From Bacteroidota bacterium (GTDB lineage: Bacteria > Bacteroidota > Bacteroidia > Bacteroidales > P3): a DNA stretch of 64,000 bases. The translations under genes and the position numbers were made by a program. Every line of letters begins with the position of its first letter. Position 1 is the stretch's first letter. Location: contig JAEZKK010000014.1 in assembly GCA_023415495.1 (NCBI GenBank), positions 1 to 64,000 on the forward strand, given 5' to 3'. The notes beneath the pieces are model-generated. The model had not been told where the DNA came from and did not search any database. It worked only from the letters and a program-made list of their open reading frames with translations. Below, piece after piece: positions 7,833 through 15,912 of the stretch.

Positions 7833-8953
7833 TATTTCTTCTCAATTTCATTTATAATTTTCTTAGCTACAATCCTACTTGCTCCTGCATTACCTAACAT
7901 CGTCCTTAAATTAGAAAATTCCATCTGCATTTGCACTCTATATTGTTCATCAAACGCAATTTTCTTAAATTCCTTATGCAAATCTTCCCAATTCCAATCC
8001 TTTTGTAATAATTCTACAACTGCCATCTTGTTTAGAATAATATTCACAAGTGATATATAATCAAGATTTACCAATAGCTTACCTATTGCAAAGGATATTG
8101 GATTAGCCTTATAACAAACCACTTCCGGAATATTGAAAAGAGCTGTTTCGAGGGTTGCAGTTCCGGAGCAAACCACTGCTGCATGAGATACATTTAGGAT
8201 TGAATAAGTCTTGTCGAATATTAGTTTTGCTTTATTGCTTTGAATGTATTTGTAATAGAAGTCCTTTGAATGGGAAGAAACTCCAGCTACTACGAAATCG
8301 AACTCAGGGAATTTATCAACAAGTGAGGTTTGCAATGGAAGTAAAGACTTTATTTCTTGCTCTCTACTGCCAGGCAATAAGGCAATTATTGGTTTTCCTC
8401 CAAGATTATTTACTCTAAGGAACTCCTCCTTATCATTTTCTTTTCTGTATTGGTAAATCTCATCTAAGAGAGGGTTCCCCACATAGTCGGCTTTTAGATT
8501 ATTTCTTTTAAAAAACTCCTCCTCGAAAGGGAAAATCACAAAGAGCTTTGTCAAAACCTTCCTCATAGTCTTTATTCTCCCCTTTTTCCAAGCCCATACC
8601 TTTGGAGATATATAATAAAACGTTGGGAAGCCTTTTCTTTTAGAGAATTTAGCTATTCTTAGATTAAATCCAGGGTAATCCACAAGCACAACTGCATCAG
8701 GATTATATTCTATTATATCTTTCTTGCAAATCTTGAGATTATTGATAATAGTCTTTAGATTAAACAGAACCTCGACAAAACCCATAAAAGCCAAATCCTT
8801 GATATGCTTAACTATCTCCCCTCCTTGTTTTTTCATTAAGTCTCCTCCCCAAAATCTAAACTCAGCTCCTGGGTCATCTCTTTTAATCTCTTGCATTAAA
8901 AAGGATGCATGTAAATCTCCCGAAACCTCTCCTGCAATTATATAATATCTCAT
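7832..8953 (-). CDS. lpxB: Lipid-A-disaccharide synthase
   Basis: A 373-residue LpxB that joins UDP-2,3-diacylglucosamine and lipid X at the inner membrane in lipid A synthesis. Seen: IIAGEVSGDLHASFLMQEI at the N-terminus, FWGGDLMKKQG, VDYPGFNLRIAKF, FYYISPKVWAWKKGR, YVGNPLLD, LLPGSREQEI, SGTATLETAL and VCYKANPISF. These are the family hallmarks of GT19. Length is normal. It sits between the small membrane protein gene (12 bp upstream) and the SpoIID gene (1 bp overlap). surE-lpxB linkage is common in Bacteroidota. Confidence 0.97.
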   Translation of the reverse strand: MRYYIIAGEVSGDLHASFLMQEIKRDDPGAEFRFWGGDLMKKQGGEIVKHIKDLAFMGFVEVLFNLKTIINNLKICKKDIIEYNPDAVVLVDYPGFNLRIAKFSKRKGFPTFYYISPKVWAWKKGRIKTMRKVLTKLFVIFPFEEEFFKRNNLKADYVGNPLLDEIYQYRKENDKEEFLRVNNLGGKPIIALLPGSREQEIKSLLPLQTSLVDKFPEFDFVVAGVSSHSKDFYYKYIQSNKAKLIFDKTYSILNVSHAAVVCSGTATLETALFNIPEVVCYKANPISFAIGKLLVNLDYISLVNIILNKMAVVELLQKDWNWEDLHKEFKKIAFDEQYRVQMQMEFSNLRTMLGNAGASRIVAKKIINEIEKK

Positions 8954-8965
8954 CCTTATGTATTA

Positions 8966-9268
8966 TTAAAAGTGAAATCCATTGCCAATAAAACTACCAA
9001 AACTATATAAAAAGTATGAATAAAGAAAAAAGCATATTACTAAACTTATAACAACTCCACCTGCTGATTTTGTTTTTTGTATCTTAAAATACCATCGCAT
9101 TAATAGTATTGTAGGAATAAAAGAGAAAAGAAATATCTTTGGGTCTTGCTCAATTGTTCTACCTAATAAACTTATTATCAAGTAAGTCAATCCACAACTA
9201 ATTAGAATTAGTCCAAGACCTAAAAGAAATCCAAAGGGAAATTTATCTATCTTTATCTTATCCAACAT
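8966..9268 (-). CDS. Small membrane protein, three predicted helices
   Basis: 100 residues, not recognised. Three hydrophobic stretches are clear: about 13-33 (FGFLLGLGLILISCGLTYLI), 43-61 (IFLFSFIPTILLMRWYF) and 72-92 (GGVVISLVICFFLYSYFLYS). The start overlaps the 3' end of surE by 11 bases and lpxB follows 12 bp later, so it is translated as part of this operon. Small membrane proteins at this place between surE and lpxB are common in Bacteroidota, as far as I recall. Role unknown. Confidence 0.75.
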   Translation of the reverse strand: MLDKIKIDKFPFGFLLGLGLILISCGLTYLIISLLGRTIEQDPKIFLFSFIPTILLMRWYFKIQKTKSAGGVVISLVICFFLYSYFLYSFGSFIGNGFHF

Positions 9269-10049
9269 TGCTTTGAGAGTTTAATTTATTGAATCTCTTT
9301 GAATATTTTTCTATCATCCTATATGCTGTAAAATCTACCTGCATAGGAGTTATTGTTGTATAACCTTGATTAAGTGCATTAAAGTCTGCATCTGGAGAAT
9401 CTTCCAAACACTTATATACTCCAGTTAACCAATAGTAATTTCCTCCGCTTGGGTCTTTTCTCTCAATAAAGTCCTCATTCCAATATGCCTTAGCTTGATG
9501 GCATATCTTTGTTCCAAGTGTCTCATTTTTTGGAAAGTTTACATTTAAGCAAATTCCTTTCTCTAATCCATTTTCTAAAACATCCATTACTAAATCCCTT
9601 ATTATTGGCTTAGTATAAGTAAAATCGGCATTAGAGCTATGGTCGTCAATGGAAAAACCAATACTCGGCACCCCTTCAGCACAACCCTCAAAGACTGCTG
9701 CCATTGTTCCGGAGTAAATAGTATTAATCGAAGCATTAGAGCCATGATTAATACCTGAGACTAAGATATCCGGTCTAATATCTTTTAATAGCATATTAAA
9801 GGCTATCTTCACACAATCCACAGGAGTTCCATTGCTTATATAAGCCCTATATCCTTCCTCCTCTCTCACTTTATGATAACGTATAGGCTCAGATACTGTT
9901 ATTGCATGGCTTTGACCGGAACGTTGAGCGTTAGGAGCAACAACTAATACATCCCCTATCTCTTTCATCAAGTCTATCAACTCCCTAATCCCATTAGAAT
10001 GAAAGCTATCATCGTTGGTAATAAATATTAAAGGTCTTTTATTTTTCAT
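9258..10049 (-). CDS. surE: 5'/3'-nucleotidase SurE
   Basis: A metal-dependent nucleotidase that removes phosphate from nucleoside 5'- and 3'-monophosphates. I choose the ATG at 10049, giving 263 residues starting MKNKRPLIFITNDD; an in-frame ATG at 10082 would add 11 residues unlike the family. Metal ligands are visible: ND-D at residues 11-13, the serine in NAQRSGQSHAIT and the asparagine in SGINHGSN. The usual NDDG is NDDS here, a variant I have seen in Bacteroidota. It is first in the six-gene operon that continues into lpxB. A -7 element at 10080-10087 fits. Confidence 0.93.
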   Translation of the reverse strand: MKNKRPLIFITNDDSFHSNGIRELIDLMKEIGDVLVVAPNAQRSGQSHAITVSEPIRYHKVREEEGYRAYISNGTPVDCVKIAFNMLLKDIRPDILVSGINHGSNASINTIYSGTMAAVFEGCAEGVPSIGFSIDDHSSNADFTYTKPIIRDLVMDVLENGLEKGICLNVNFPKNETLGTKICHQAKAYWNEDFIERKDPSGGNYYWLTGVYKCLEDSPDADFNALNQGYTTITPMQVDFTAYRMIEKYSKRFNKLNSQSNVG

Positions 10050-10079
10050 ATTAAATTCAAAGTTTCTGCATAAAGAAAG

Positions 10080-10087
10080 CAAAAATA
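10080..10087 (-). promoter_or_regulatory. -7 promoter element for the surE operon
   Basis: TATTTTTG on the minus strand, about 31 bp upstream of the chosen surE start. Its position supports the shorter start, because the longer one (10082) would overlap the element. Confidence 0.6.
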
Positions 10088-10100
10088 CGAATAATATCCC

Positions 10101-10108
10101 TACTTTTG
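10101..10108 (+). promoter_or_regulatory. -7 promoter element for gtrA
   Basis: TACTTTTG lies 20 bp before the gtrA ATG, divergent from the surE promoter, with the two -7 boxes only 13 bp apart. Confidence 0.6.
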
Positions 10109-10127
10109 CATACTTTTACTAATAAAT

Positions 10128-10604
10128 ATGATTAAAAAGATTGCTAAATATCCAATTGGATTACTACAGAAAATAGAAAATAAGTTTTTACGCTTCTTAA
10201 TTGTTGGAGTAATCAATACTCTTTTCGGCTATTTTATCTTCCTTCTCTTGCTTTGGGTAGGGCTGCATTATTCTCTTGCACTTCTTTTCTCTCAAATACT
10301 TGGGATATTATTTAATTACAAGACAACAGGATATATAGTATTTGAAAACAAGAGTAATAAGTTAATCCATAAATTCTTTTTGGTTTATAGTATTATCTAT
10401 TTGATTAACCTTGGAGAGCTATATCTTTTAAATCTATCGAGTATCTATACTTTTATTCTAAGTCATCCTTATTTAGAATTTATTCATTCTCTTCCTATCG
10501 ACCAATCCAAGCTTTCCAATGCAATTGGGCAAGCAATAGTTATACTACCTAATGCAGTTATTGGATTTTTCCTAAATAAATTCCTTGTATTTGGCAATAA
10601 GTAA
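10128..10604 (+). CDS. GtrA-like membrane protein
   Basis: 158 residues with four membrane segments, at about 20-40, 47-65, 83-103 and 132-152. FLRFLIVGVINTLFGYFIFL and FNYKTTGYIVF are typical of the GtrA family (PF04138), and the C-terminal FFLNKFLVFG matches the repeat of the N/K-F-VF signature. GtrA-like proteins are thought to help move polyprenyl-linked sugars across the inner membrane for surface polysaccharides. No partner glycosyltransferase is adjacent. It starts 46 bp from surE on the opposite strand. Confidence 0.85.
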   Translation: MIKKIAKYPIGLLQKIENKFLRFLIVGVINTLFGYFIFLLLLWVGLHYSLALLFSQILGILFNYKTTGYIVFENKSNKLIHKFFLVYSIIYLINLGELYLLNLSSIYTFILSHPYLEFIHSLPIDQSKLSNAIGQAIVILPNAVIGFFLNKFLVFGNK

Positions 10605-10646
10605 GACTTAATAAAGGAAAACACTTAATTTCTTAGATAATTTTTG

Positions 10647-10654
10647 TATTTTTG
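10647..10654 (+). promoter_or_regulatory. -7 promoter element for the rhomboid operon
   Basis: TATTTTTG, 29 bp upstream of the rhomboid ATG at 10683. Confidence 0.6.
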
Positions 10655-10682
10655 CTCGATTTTCGATAATAAAATATGAATT

Positions 10683-11381
10683 ATGAATTATAACGACCAA
10701 TACAGCCCAAGAAAATTCAGCTTCTTGCCTCCAGTTTGTAAGAACCTTATTATTATTAATATAATACTATATGTTGCAACTATTGTTTTAAAAAGAGTTG
10801 GAATAGATATTACTTACTTATTCGGGCTTCATCACTACCAAGCTGAAAGTTTTGGACTTTGGCAATATATCACTTATTCATTTATTCACGGCAATCTATC
10901 TCATCTCTTCTTTAATATGTTTGCTATATGGATGTTTGGCTATACTTTAGAGAATATCTGGGGAACTAAAAAGTTTATTTTCTTTATTCTAACTGCATGT
11001 CTTGGAGCCGCCTTTACTCAACAGATAACCTATCACTTTATGTACGCAGAAATAACCTCTGGGCTATATACTCATGTGAATGTAGGGTTTGATAGAATAC
11101 CTGTTCAGGAATACATTAATAATATTAATACTGTTGGTGCCTCTGGTATTGTATTTGGATTGCTTTTAGCATTCGGGATGATGTTCCCTAACGATTATAT
11201 CTACCTTTACTTTCTTCTGCCAATTAAAACAAAATGGTTTGTAACTGGATATATTATATTGGAACTCTTTAATGGTGTTGTAGGTTCAAGCGATGGCATT
11301 GCCCACTTTGCCCATTTGGGAGGAGCTTTGGCAGGATTTATTCTAATGATGCTTTGGAAAAAAGGGCGGTTAAGGTTTTAA
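10683..11381 (+). CDS. Rhomboid family intramembrane serine protease
   Basis: 232 residues with six membrane segments. The catalytic serine is S154 in VGASGIVFG and the histidine is in HFAHLGGALAG (probably H211). YSFIHGNLSHLFFNMFAIWM supplies the HGxxxHLxxN loop of the family. It cleaves transmembrane substrates inside the membrane; the substrate here is unknown. The ATG at 10676 is out of frame and stops quickly, so 10683 is right. It appears to head an operon with a USP-like protein, a small membrane protein and YfhO. Confidence 0.93.
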   Translation: MNYNDQYSPRKFSFLPPVCKNLIIINIILYVATIVLKRVGIDITYLFGLHHYQAESFGLWQYITYSFIHGNLSHLFFNMFAIWMFGYTLENIWGTKKFIFFILTACLGAAFTQQITYHFMYAEITSGLYTHVNVGFDRIPVQEYINNINTVGASGIVFGLLLAFGMMFPNDYIYLYFLLPIKTKWFVTGYIILELFNGVVGSSDGIAHFAHLGGALAGFILMMLWKKGRLRF

Positions 11382-11394
11382 AGAAAGAAATCAG

Positions 11395-12234
11395 GTGGAA
11401 GAGAAAAAAGAAAAGAAAGACCAGTTTATAATTGCTTATCTAACGGATTTAGAAAACACTAAACCTATTATAGATAATGCTATTGCCTTTTCAAAACTTC
11501 TTGATAAGGGACTAATCCTACTTTATATCTCCGACAAGAAATTCAATAATATCTCATCCCAAGAAGCAGAGAAAAAACTAAAGGAACTAAACCAAACCAT
11601 AGAACTTAATTTCCATTCCTATTGTGCAATAGAGGGAAATACTAAAGAGATAATCGAAAGCTTGCCTCACTTGCTTTCAGGTGTACTAATAATTAGTTCT
11701 GTAAACAAAACAGATAAAACAAAGGCTAACCACTATAATAATATACTTAAAAACTTCTATGCCTCAAGAATTGCATATCTTGTGATAGAAGAGAACTTTG
11801 ACTCAATAATCAATTTCAATAGCATTATCCTAAGTCTTGAAAATTTTAGAGAATCAAAAGAAAAGGTACTTTGGGCTTCTTATTTTGGAAGATTTGCTGG
11901 TAGTGAGCTAACCTTATTCTATCATAATTACAAGGATGAGTTTTTTCATCGTCAACTAAGATTGAATATTGCTTTTGCCAAAAAGATGTTTAGTAATTTC
12001 TCTCTAAACTTCAATTACTTTGAATCTAAAGATACTAAAACCTTTGTTGACCATCAGGCAATTCTTTTTGCAAAGGAAGAGGGCTATGATTTAATTATTT
12101 GCCAAACTACAAAGAATAGGAATTGGACAAATAAATTACTTGGGCTTAGGGAGAGAAAGACAATAATCGATAATTATAATATCCCAATTCTATTTGTAAA
12201 CCCAAGAGAGGATTTATTTATACTTTGTGAATAA
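11395..12234 (+). CDS. Universal stress protein-like, two domains
   Basis: 279 residues from a GTG at 11395. The first half (FIIAYLTDLENTKPIIDNAI and DKGLILLYIS) and the second (SIILSLENFRESKEKVLWAS, then GSELTLFYHN) each follow the USP strand-helix-strand plan. The end, GYDLIICQTTKNR then YNIPILFVNP, matches the closing strands. The ATP-binding GxxGxx(S/T) loop is not clear, so it may not bind ATP. The stop overlaps the next start (TAATGA). Family placement is by fold pattern, so moderately sure. Confidence 0.65.
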   Translation: MEEKKEKKDQFIIAYLTDLENTKPIIDNAIAFSKLLDKGLILLYISDKKFNNISSQEAEKKLKELNQTIELNFHSYCAIEGNTKEIIESLPHLLSGVLIISSVNKTDKTKANHYNNILKNFYASRIAYLVIEENFDSIINFNSIILSLENFRESKEKVLWASYFGRFAGSELTLFYHNYKDEFFHRQLRLNIAFAKKMFSNFSLNFNYFESKDTKTFVDHQAILFAKEEGYDLIICQTTKNRNWTNKLLGLRERKTIIDNYNIPILFVNPREDLFILCE

Positions 12235-12497
12235 TGATAAATGCATTAGTTGGGTTAGTTGGGTTATATATTATATATAGAGTAGCAACTGGAATTATTA
12301 TTCCAAGATACTATAATTATAAGATTAGAAAGTATAAGGAAGAGATTGAAAATTCAAACCCTGAACTATTAAAGAATAAGGATAAATTATATACTGGTAA
12401 GGTTCATCCCTCGATTAGGAAATACTATAAGGACGAGGATATAGAGAAAGAGGATGATTTGAAGTATATGGAGAAATTTAATAAGAAAGATGAATAA
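12234..12497 (+). CDS. Small single-pass membrane protein (DUF4834-like)
   Basis: 87 residues: a hydrophobic N-terminus (INALVGLVGLYIIYRVATGI, then IIP) followed by a charged tail rich in lysine and glutamate. It starts inside the stop of the USP-like gene and is followed 18 bp later by yfhO. The shape resembles DUF4834 proteins of Bacteroidota, but I cannot confirm the family. Role unknown; the tail should face the cytoplasm. Confidence 0.7.
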   Translation: MINALVGLVGLYIIYRVATGIIIPRYYNYKIRKYKEEIENSNPELLKNKDKLYTGKVHPSIRKYYKDEDIEKEDDLKYMEKFNKKDE

Positions 12498-12515
12498 AAT
12501 AAATAATTTATAGAT

Positions 12516-15101
12516 ATGAAACAAAACTATTTAAAGAAATTCCTACCTCATATTGTAGCTGTTACAATATTCTTAATCATTAGTATAATTCTCTTCTCCC
12601 CTATTATTAAGGGAAAGGAATTGCAGCAAAGCGATATGATGAACTATTTTGGAGTTGTTAAGGAATTGGATGATTACGAAAAGAAAACAGGAGATGGTTC
12701 TTATTGGATTAATTCTCTTTTCTCTGGTATGCCTTCTCTCCAAATAAAGGCTCCTACTCAAAGCAATATCTTCGTTCCTATGTCTGAACCTTTAAAGCTC
12801 TGGGGTTGGGAATTGAATATTGGGGTAGTATTCCTCTATATGATTGGTTTCTATATAATTATGACTGCACTTGGAGTTTCGCCTTGGCTAAGTCTATTGG
12901 CTGGTATTTCCTTTGCTCTTGCCTCCTATAATATAATTATTATCGAGGTTGGGCATATTACTAAGGCTTGGGCTATGGCTATGATGGCTCCTATTCTTGG
13001 CTCTATGATTCTTATTTTTAGAAAGAAGTACTTGGTTGGCATTCCTATATTTATTGTAGCTCTTGGGCTTCAAATCAATTTCAACCATATTCAAATCACC
13101 TACTATACTCTTTTAGCAGCCCTAAGTATGGGTATTGTTTACTTTATTTATTCAATAAAAGACAAAACCCTTAAGAGTTTTGCTATTGGAGTTGGAATTA
13201 TGATAATTGGAGCTATTATCTCTCTGATGCCTAACTCTGCCTCAATGGTTTTGAACCAAGAATATGTATCACATACTATGAGAGGAGGCTCGGAAATCAC
13301 TGTTAAACCTCAAGGAGACAATCAAACAAAAAACGAAAAAGGACTTAGTATAGATTATGCCTACCAATGGAGCTATGGTATTGGGGAAAGTCTTTCTGTG
13401 CTTATCCCTGATGCAAGAGGTGGTGGTTCTTCTGACCAAAGATATGAGAAAAATGCTAAGAACAGAATATCTTTAGCTCAAACAACTCCTCCTGCAAGAG
13501 GAAATGACCCTAATATTAATCAGGTATTTAACCAATACGTTACTTCTTCCTATTGGGGTGAACAGCCTTTTACTGCTGGAACAGTTTATTTTGGTTCAAT
13601 TATTATCTTCCTTTCCCTTTTAGGATTCTTACTAATCAATTCAAGAGAAAGATGGTGGTTATTAATTGCTACTATTATTGGTTTTGTCCTTGCTTGGGGT
13701 AATAATTTCTTAGTGATTAATGAATGGCTATTCTATAATCTACCTCTTTATAATAAGTTTAGAACTCCTTCAATGGCTTTGGTGCTTTCCAATGCTACTC
13801 TAATTATTGTTGCATTTATGGGACTTAAAGAGTTTTTCTCCGATAAGATAGATTCAAAGAAAAAGCTTAAATCTCTTTATATCTCTGCTGGAGTTGCTGG
13901 TGGTATTGCATTAATTGCTGGTGTTTTACCTGATATGTTTGCAAGCTTTTCTTCCTCTAAGGATAAGATATTTGAGGATTATTTAGGTCAAGCCTTTATC
14001 CAAGCTCTTTATGAGGATAGAAAGGCTATGTTCGTTTCCGATGCTTGGCGTTCATTTATTCTTATTGCCCTTTCCTTTGCTTCTCTTTATCTTTTTGCTG
14101 CAAAGAAAATCAAATCCTCTAATATTATTGTTCTTATTCTTGGAGTTCTAATTATTTTCGACCTTTGGGGAGTTAGCAAAAGATATTTAACTGAGGATAA
14201 TTTCAAGAAAAAACAAGAGCTTAGCTTCTTTGCAAGCCCAGCTGATGAAGAGATATATCGTTTGAATCAAGAGAATAATATCAATCATTATAGGGTTTAT
14301 AACCTGACTGTTAATACATTCAACGATGCTACGACTTCTTATTTCCATCCTTCAATTGGGGGTTATCATGGGGCAAAACTTCAACGCTATCAGGACTTAA
14401 TCGATTTCTATATGCTTAATCCTAATTATAGACAATTAGATTTATCCGATACTTCCAAGCTTAGAGCAAACCAATTAAGACAAATCTATTTCCAATTCCA
14501 AGGACAGATACCTCCTGTGAACTTTGGAGTATTAAGCATGTTAGATGCAAAATATTTTATATTGCCTTTAGGAGAGAACGGTCAAGGAGTTCCAATTCAA
14601 AACAGCGAAGCTTGTGGAGCTGCTTGGTTTGTTCCAAGTATAGATTGGGCAAAGGATGCAAATGAAGAGATACAGAAATTAGATAATTTCAGTCCTAAAG
14701 AGAAAGCCATTATTGATGTTAAATTCAAGGATATTGTTAAACCAATTACAGGCTTTGACCCTAATGCAACAGTAGTTTTTGAAAAAGATGCCAACAATAA
14801 TCCACAGTATCTGAAATATACAACCAATTCAAGCACTGACGGAATACTTATTATGTCTGAAATCTATTACGATGAGTTTTGGAAATGCTATATAGATGGA
14901 GTAGAGACTCCTTATTTCAGAGCAAACTACGTTCTAAGAGGGGTTAACGTACCAAAGGGCAAGCATATTATTGAGTTCAAATTAGAATCTCAAACCCAAA
15001 AGACCTTTAATATAATAGCATTATTAGGCTCAATCCTCGTAGTGCTAATTATCCTGGCTTGTATTGGATATCCAATTTACAAGAAGAGAAAGCAAAAGTA
15101 A
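12516..15101 (+). CDS. YfhO family membrane protein
   Basis: 861 residues with 12 or more membrane helices in the first two thirds and one last helix near 832-852. YfhO proteins are multi-pass members of the GT-C-like fold; in Firmicutes some members help glycosylate lipoteichoic acid. Seen here: MKQNYLKKFLPHIVAVTIFL at the start, SDMMNYFGVVKELDDYEKKT, FSGMPSLQIKAP and, near the end, GILIMSEIYYDEFWKCYIDG with RGVNVPKGKHIIEFKLESQT. The closing beta-rich part (GWxxYVDG-like) is a family hallmark. Bacteroidota members are of unknown substrate. A strong terminator follows at 15120. Confidence 0.88.
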   Translation: MKQNYLKKFLPHIVAVTIFLIISIILFSPIIKGKELQQSDMMNYFGVVKELDDYEKKTGDGSYWINSLFSGMPSLQIKAPTQSNIFVPMSEPLKLWGWELNIGVVFLYMIGFYIIMTALGVSPWLSLLAGISFALASYNIIIIEVGHITKAWAMAMMAPILGSMILIFRKKYLVGIPIFIVALGLQINFNHIQITYYTLLAALSMGIVYFIYSIKDKTLKSFAIGVGIMIIGAIISLMPNSASMVLNQEYVSHTMRGGSEITVKPQGDNQTKNEKGLSIDYAYQWSYGIGESLSVLIPDARGGGSSDQRYEKNAKNRISLAQTTPPARGNDPNINQVFNQYVTSSYWGEQPFTAGTVYFGSIIIFLSLLGFLLINSRERWWLLIATIIGFVLAWGNNFLVINEWLFYNLPLYNKFRTPSMALVLSNATLIIVAFMGLKEFFSDKIDSKKKLKSLYISAGVAGGIALIAGVLPDMFASFSSSKDKIFEDYLGQAFIQALYEDRKAMFVSDAWRSFILIALSFASLYLFAAKKIKSSNIIVLILGVLIIFDLWGVSKRYLTEDNFKKKQELSFFASPADEEIYRLNQENNINHYRVYNLTVNTFNDATTSYFHPSIGGYHGAKLQRYQDLIDFYMLNPNYRQLDLSDTSKLRANQLRQIYFQFQGQIPPVNFGVLSMLDAKYFILPLGENGQGVPIQNSEACGAAWFVPSIDWAKDANEEIQKLDNFSPKEKAIIDVKFKDIVKPITGFDPNATVVFEKDANNNPQYLKYTTNSSTDGILIMSEIYYDEFWKCYIDGVETPYFRANYVLRGVNVPKGKHIIEFKLESQTQKTFNIIALLGSILVVLIILACIGYPIYKKRKQK

Positions 15102-15119
15102 AAAACTTCAAACGATACA

Positions 15120-15150
15120 AAAGAACAGGCCAAAAACCTGTTCTTTTTGT
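15120..15150 (+). terminator. Rho-independent terminator after yfhO
   Basis: AAGAACAGG (15121-15129) pairs perfectly with CCTGTTCTT (15137-15145) around a CCAAAAA loop, followed by TTTTGTTT. Confidence 0.85.
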
Positions 15151-15210
15151 TTATATCCAATTAGTGCAACCACCCTAACACTGCTATCATCCCTACCATC
15201 CCCCAATTTA

Positions 15211-15260
15211 TATGCCGAAAAAAAATCTTTTCGGCGTATCTTTTTATTTTTTCGGTGTAT
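15211..15260. repeat. CCGAAAA/TTTTCGG inverted-repeat cluster
   Basis: GCCGAAAA (15214-15221) faces TTTTCGGC (15228-15235), and TTTTCGGTGTATC at 15249 repeats TTTTCGGCGTATC at 15228 exactly 21 bp on. It lies in the convergent gap between yfhO and the POT gene, about 80 bp before the longer array. Confidence 0.7.
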
Positions 15261-15338
15261 CTCCTGACTTTGACATAATATATTTAACAAATAGATTTTA
15301 TATGTGTTTTACAACCTGTTAATATTAAGAAACAAAAA

Positions 15339-15574
15339 TCAAGTCTTAGGCGAAAAAAACCTTGTTTTAGTGCCGTGGAATCAAATTCTACGCGGGTGGA
15401 ATTTGATTCTATTTTCGTAGAATCAAATTCTATTAGGATAGAATAGCTATTTACTTGAAAATAAACTGAATTTCTTCGAAAAGATATCAAGGAAAAATAA
15501 ATTTTTATCAAGGAAAAAAATAAAAAGACTTGGTTTATTTCGAAAAAGGTCGAATATTGAGGTTTTTCATCGAA
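15339..15574. repeat. Phased palindrome array 1 (GAATCAAATTC), 21 bp pitch
   Basis: GAATCAAATTC starts at 15378 and 15420; its reverse complement GAATTTGATTC starts at 15399. A fourth, diverged palindrome GAATAGCTATT starts at 15441. All steps are 21 bp. The same phase continues on both sides: TCAAG centred on 15341, CTTGT near 15363, ATCAAGGAAAAA at 15486 and 15507 (again 21 bp), CTTGG centred on 15531 and TCGAA near 15552 and 15572. About twelve units span 236 bp. It lies in the convergent gap between yfhO and the POT gene. The central units are certain; the outer ones are weaker. Confidence 0.8.
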
Positions 15575-15682
15575 ATATTAGAAATTTATTATGAGTAATT
15601 AACTATTATTTCTTTCCTCTTGGACTGACGGTTTGGAATATGCAAATTTCAGGAGCTTATCTCGTTAACTATATTTAACAGC
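15575..15682. other. Intergenic stretch without recognised features
   Basis: AT-rich sequence between the array and the orphan hairpin. No open frame longer than about 20 codons looks like a gene on either strand, and I see no promoter match. Confidence 0.5.
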
Positions 15683-15716
15683 AAAACCTGCATAATGTTA
15701 TCAAAATGCAGGTTTT
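15683..15716. other. Orphan hairpin, 11 bp perfect stem
   Basis: AAAACCTGCAT (15683-15693) and ATGCAGGTTTT (15706-15716) form a perfect stem with a 12-base loop. No gene ends next to it and neither side has a long T run. It could be a leftover terminator of a lost gene. 15717-15856 shows nothing else I can support. Confidence 0.6.
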
Positions 15717-15856
15717 CGCCTGTTTATGTTAAAATCATTCTTTATCCTCTTTCTCTATGTCCAAAATCAATAGAAAAATTGTTTGATGATAAATTTTGGA
15801 ATCTCAATTAGGGTGAATCTTTGACAAAATCAGGAATAGTGGTAAACATAAATAAA

Positions 15857-15893
15857 AAAAGAGCTGAATCAGATTAACCAATTCAGCTCTTTT
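15857..15893 (-). terminator. Terminator of the POT transporter gene
   Basis: AAAAGAGCTGAAT and ATTCAGCTCTTTT form a perfect 13 bp stem around a short loop. With A and T runs outside both arms it can work in both directions, but it lies 20 bp past the stop of the minus-strand POT gene. Confidence 0.85.
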
Positions 15894-15912
15894 AGTATAT
15901 AAAGATTCTTTT

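Noticed and set aside
15108..15511. Two minus-strand frames of 60 and 75 codons
   Set aside because: They run through the terminator and the palindrome array, have no promoter or family pattern, and are explained by the repeats.
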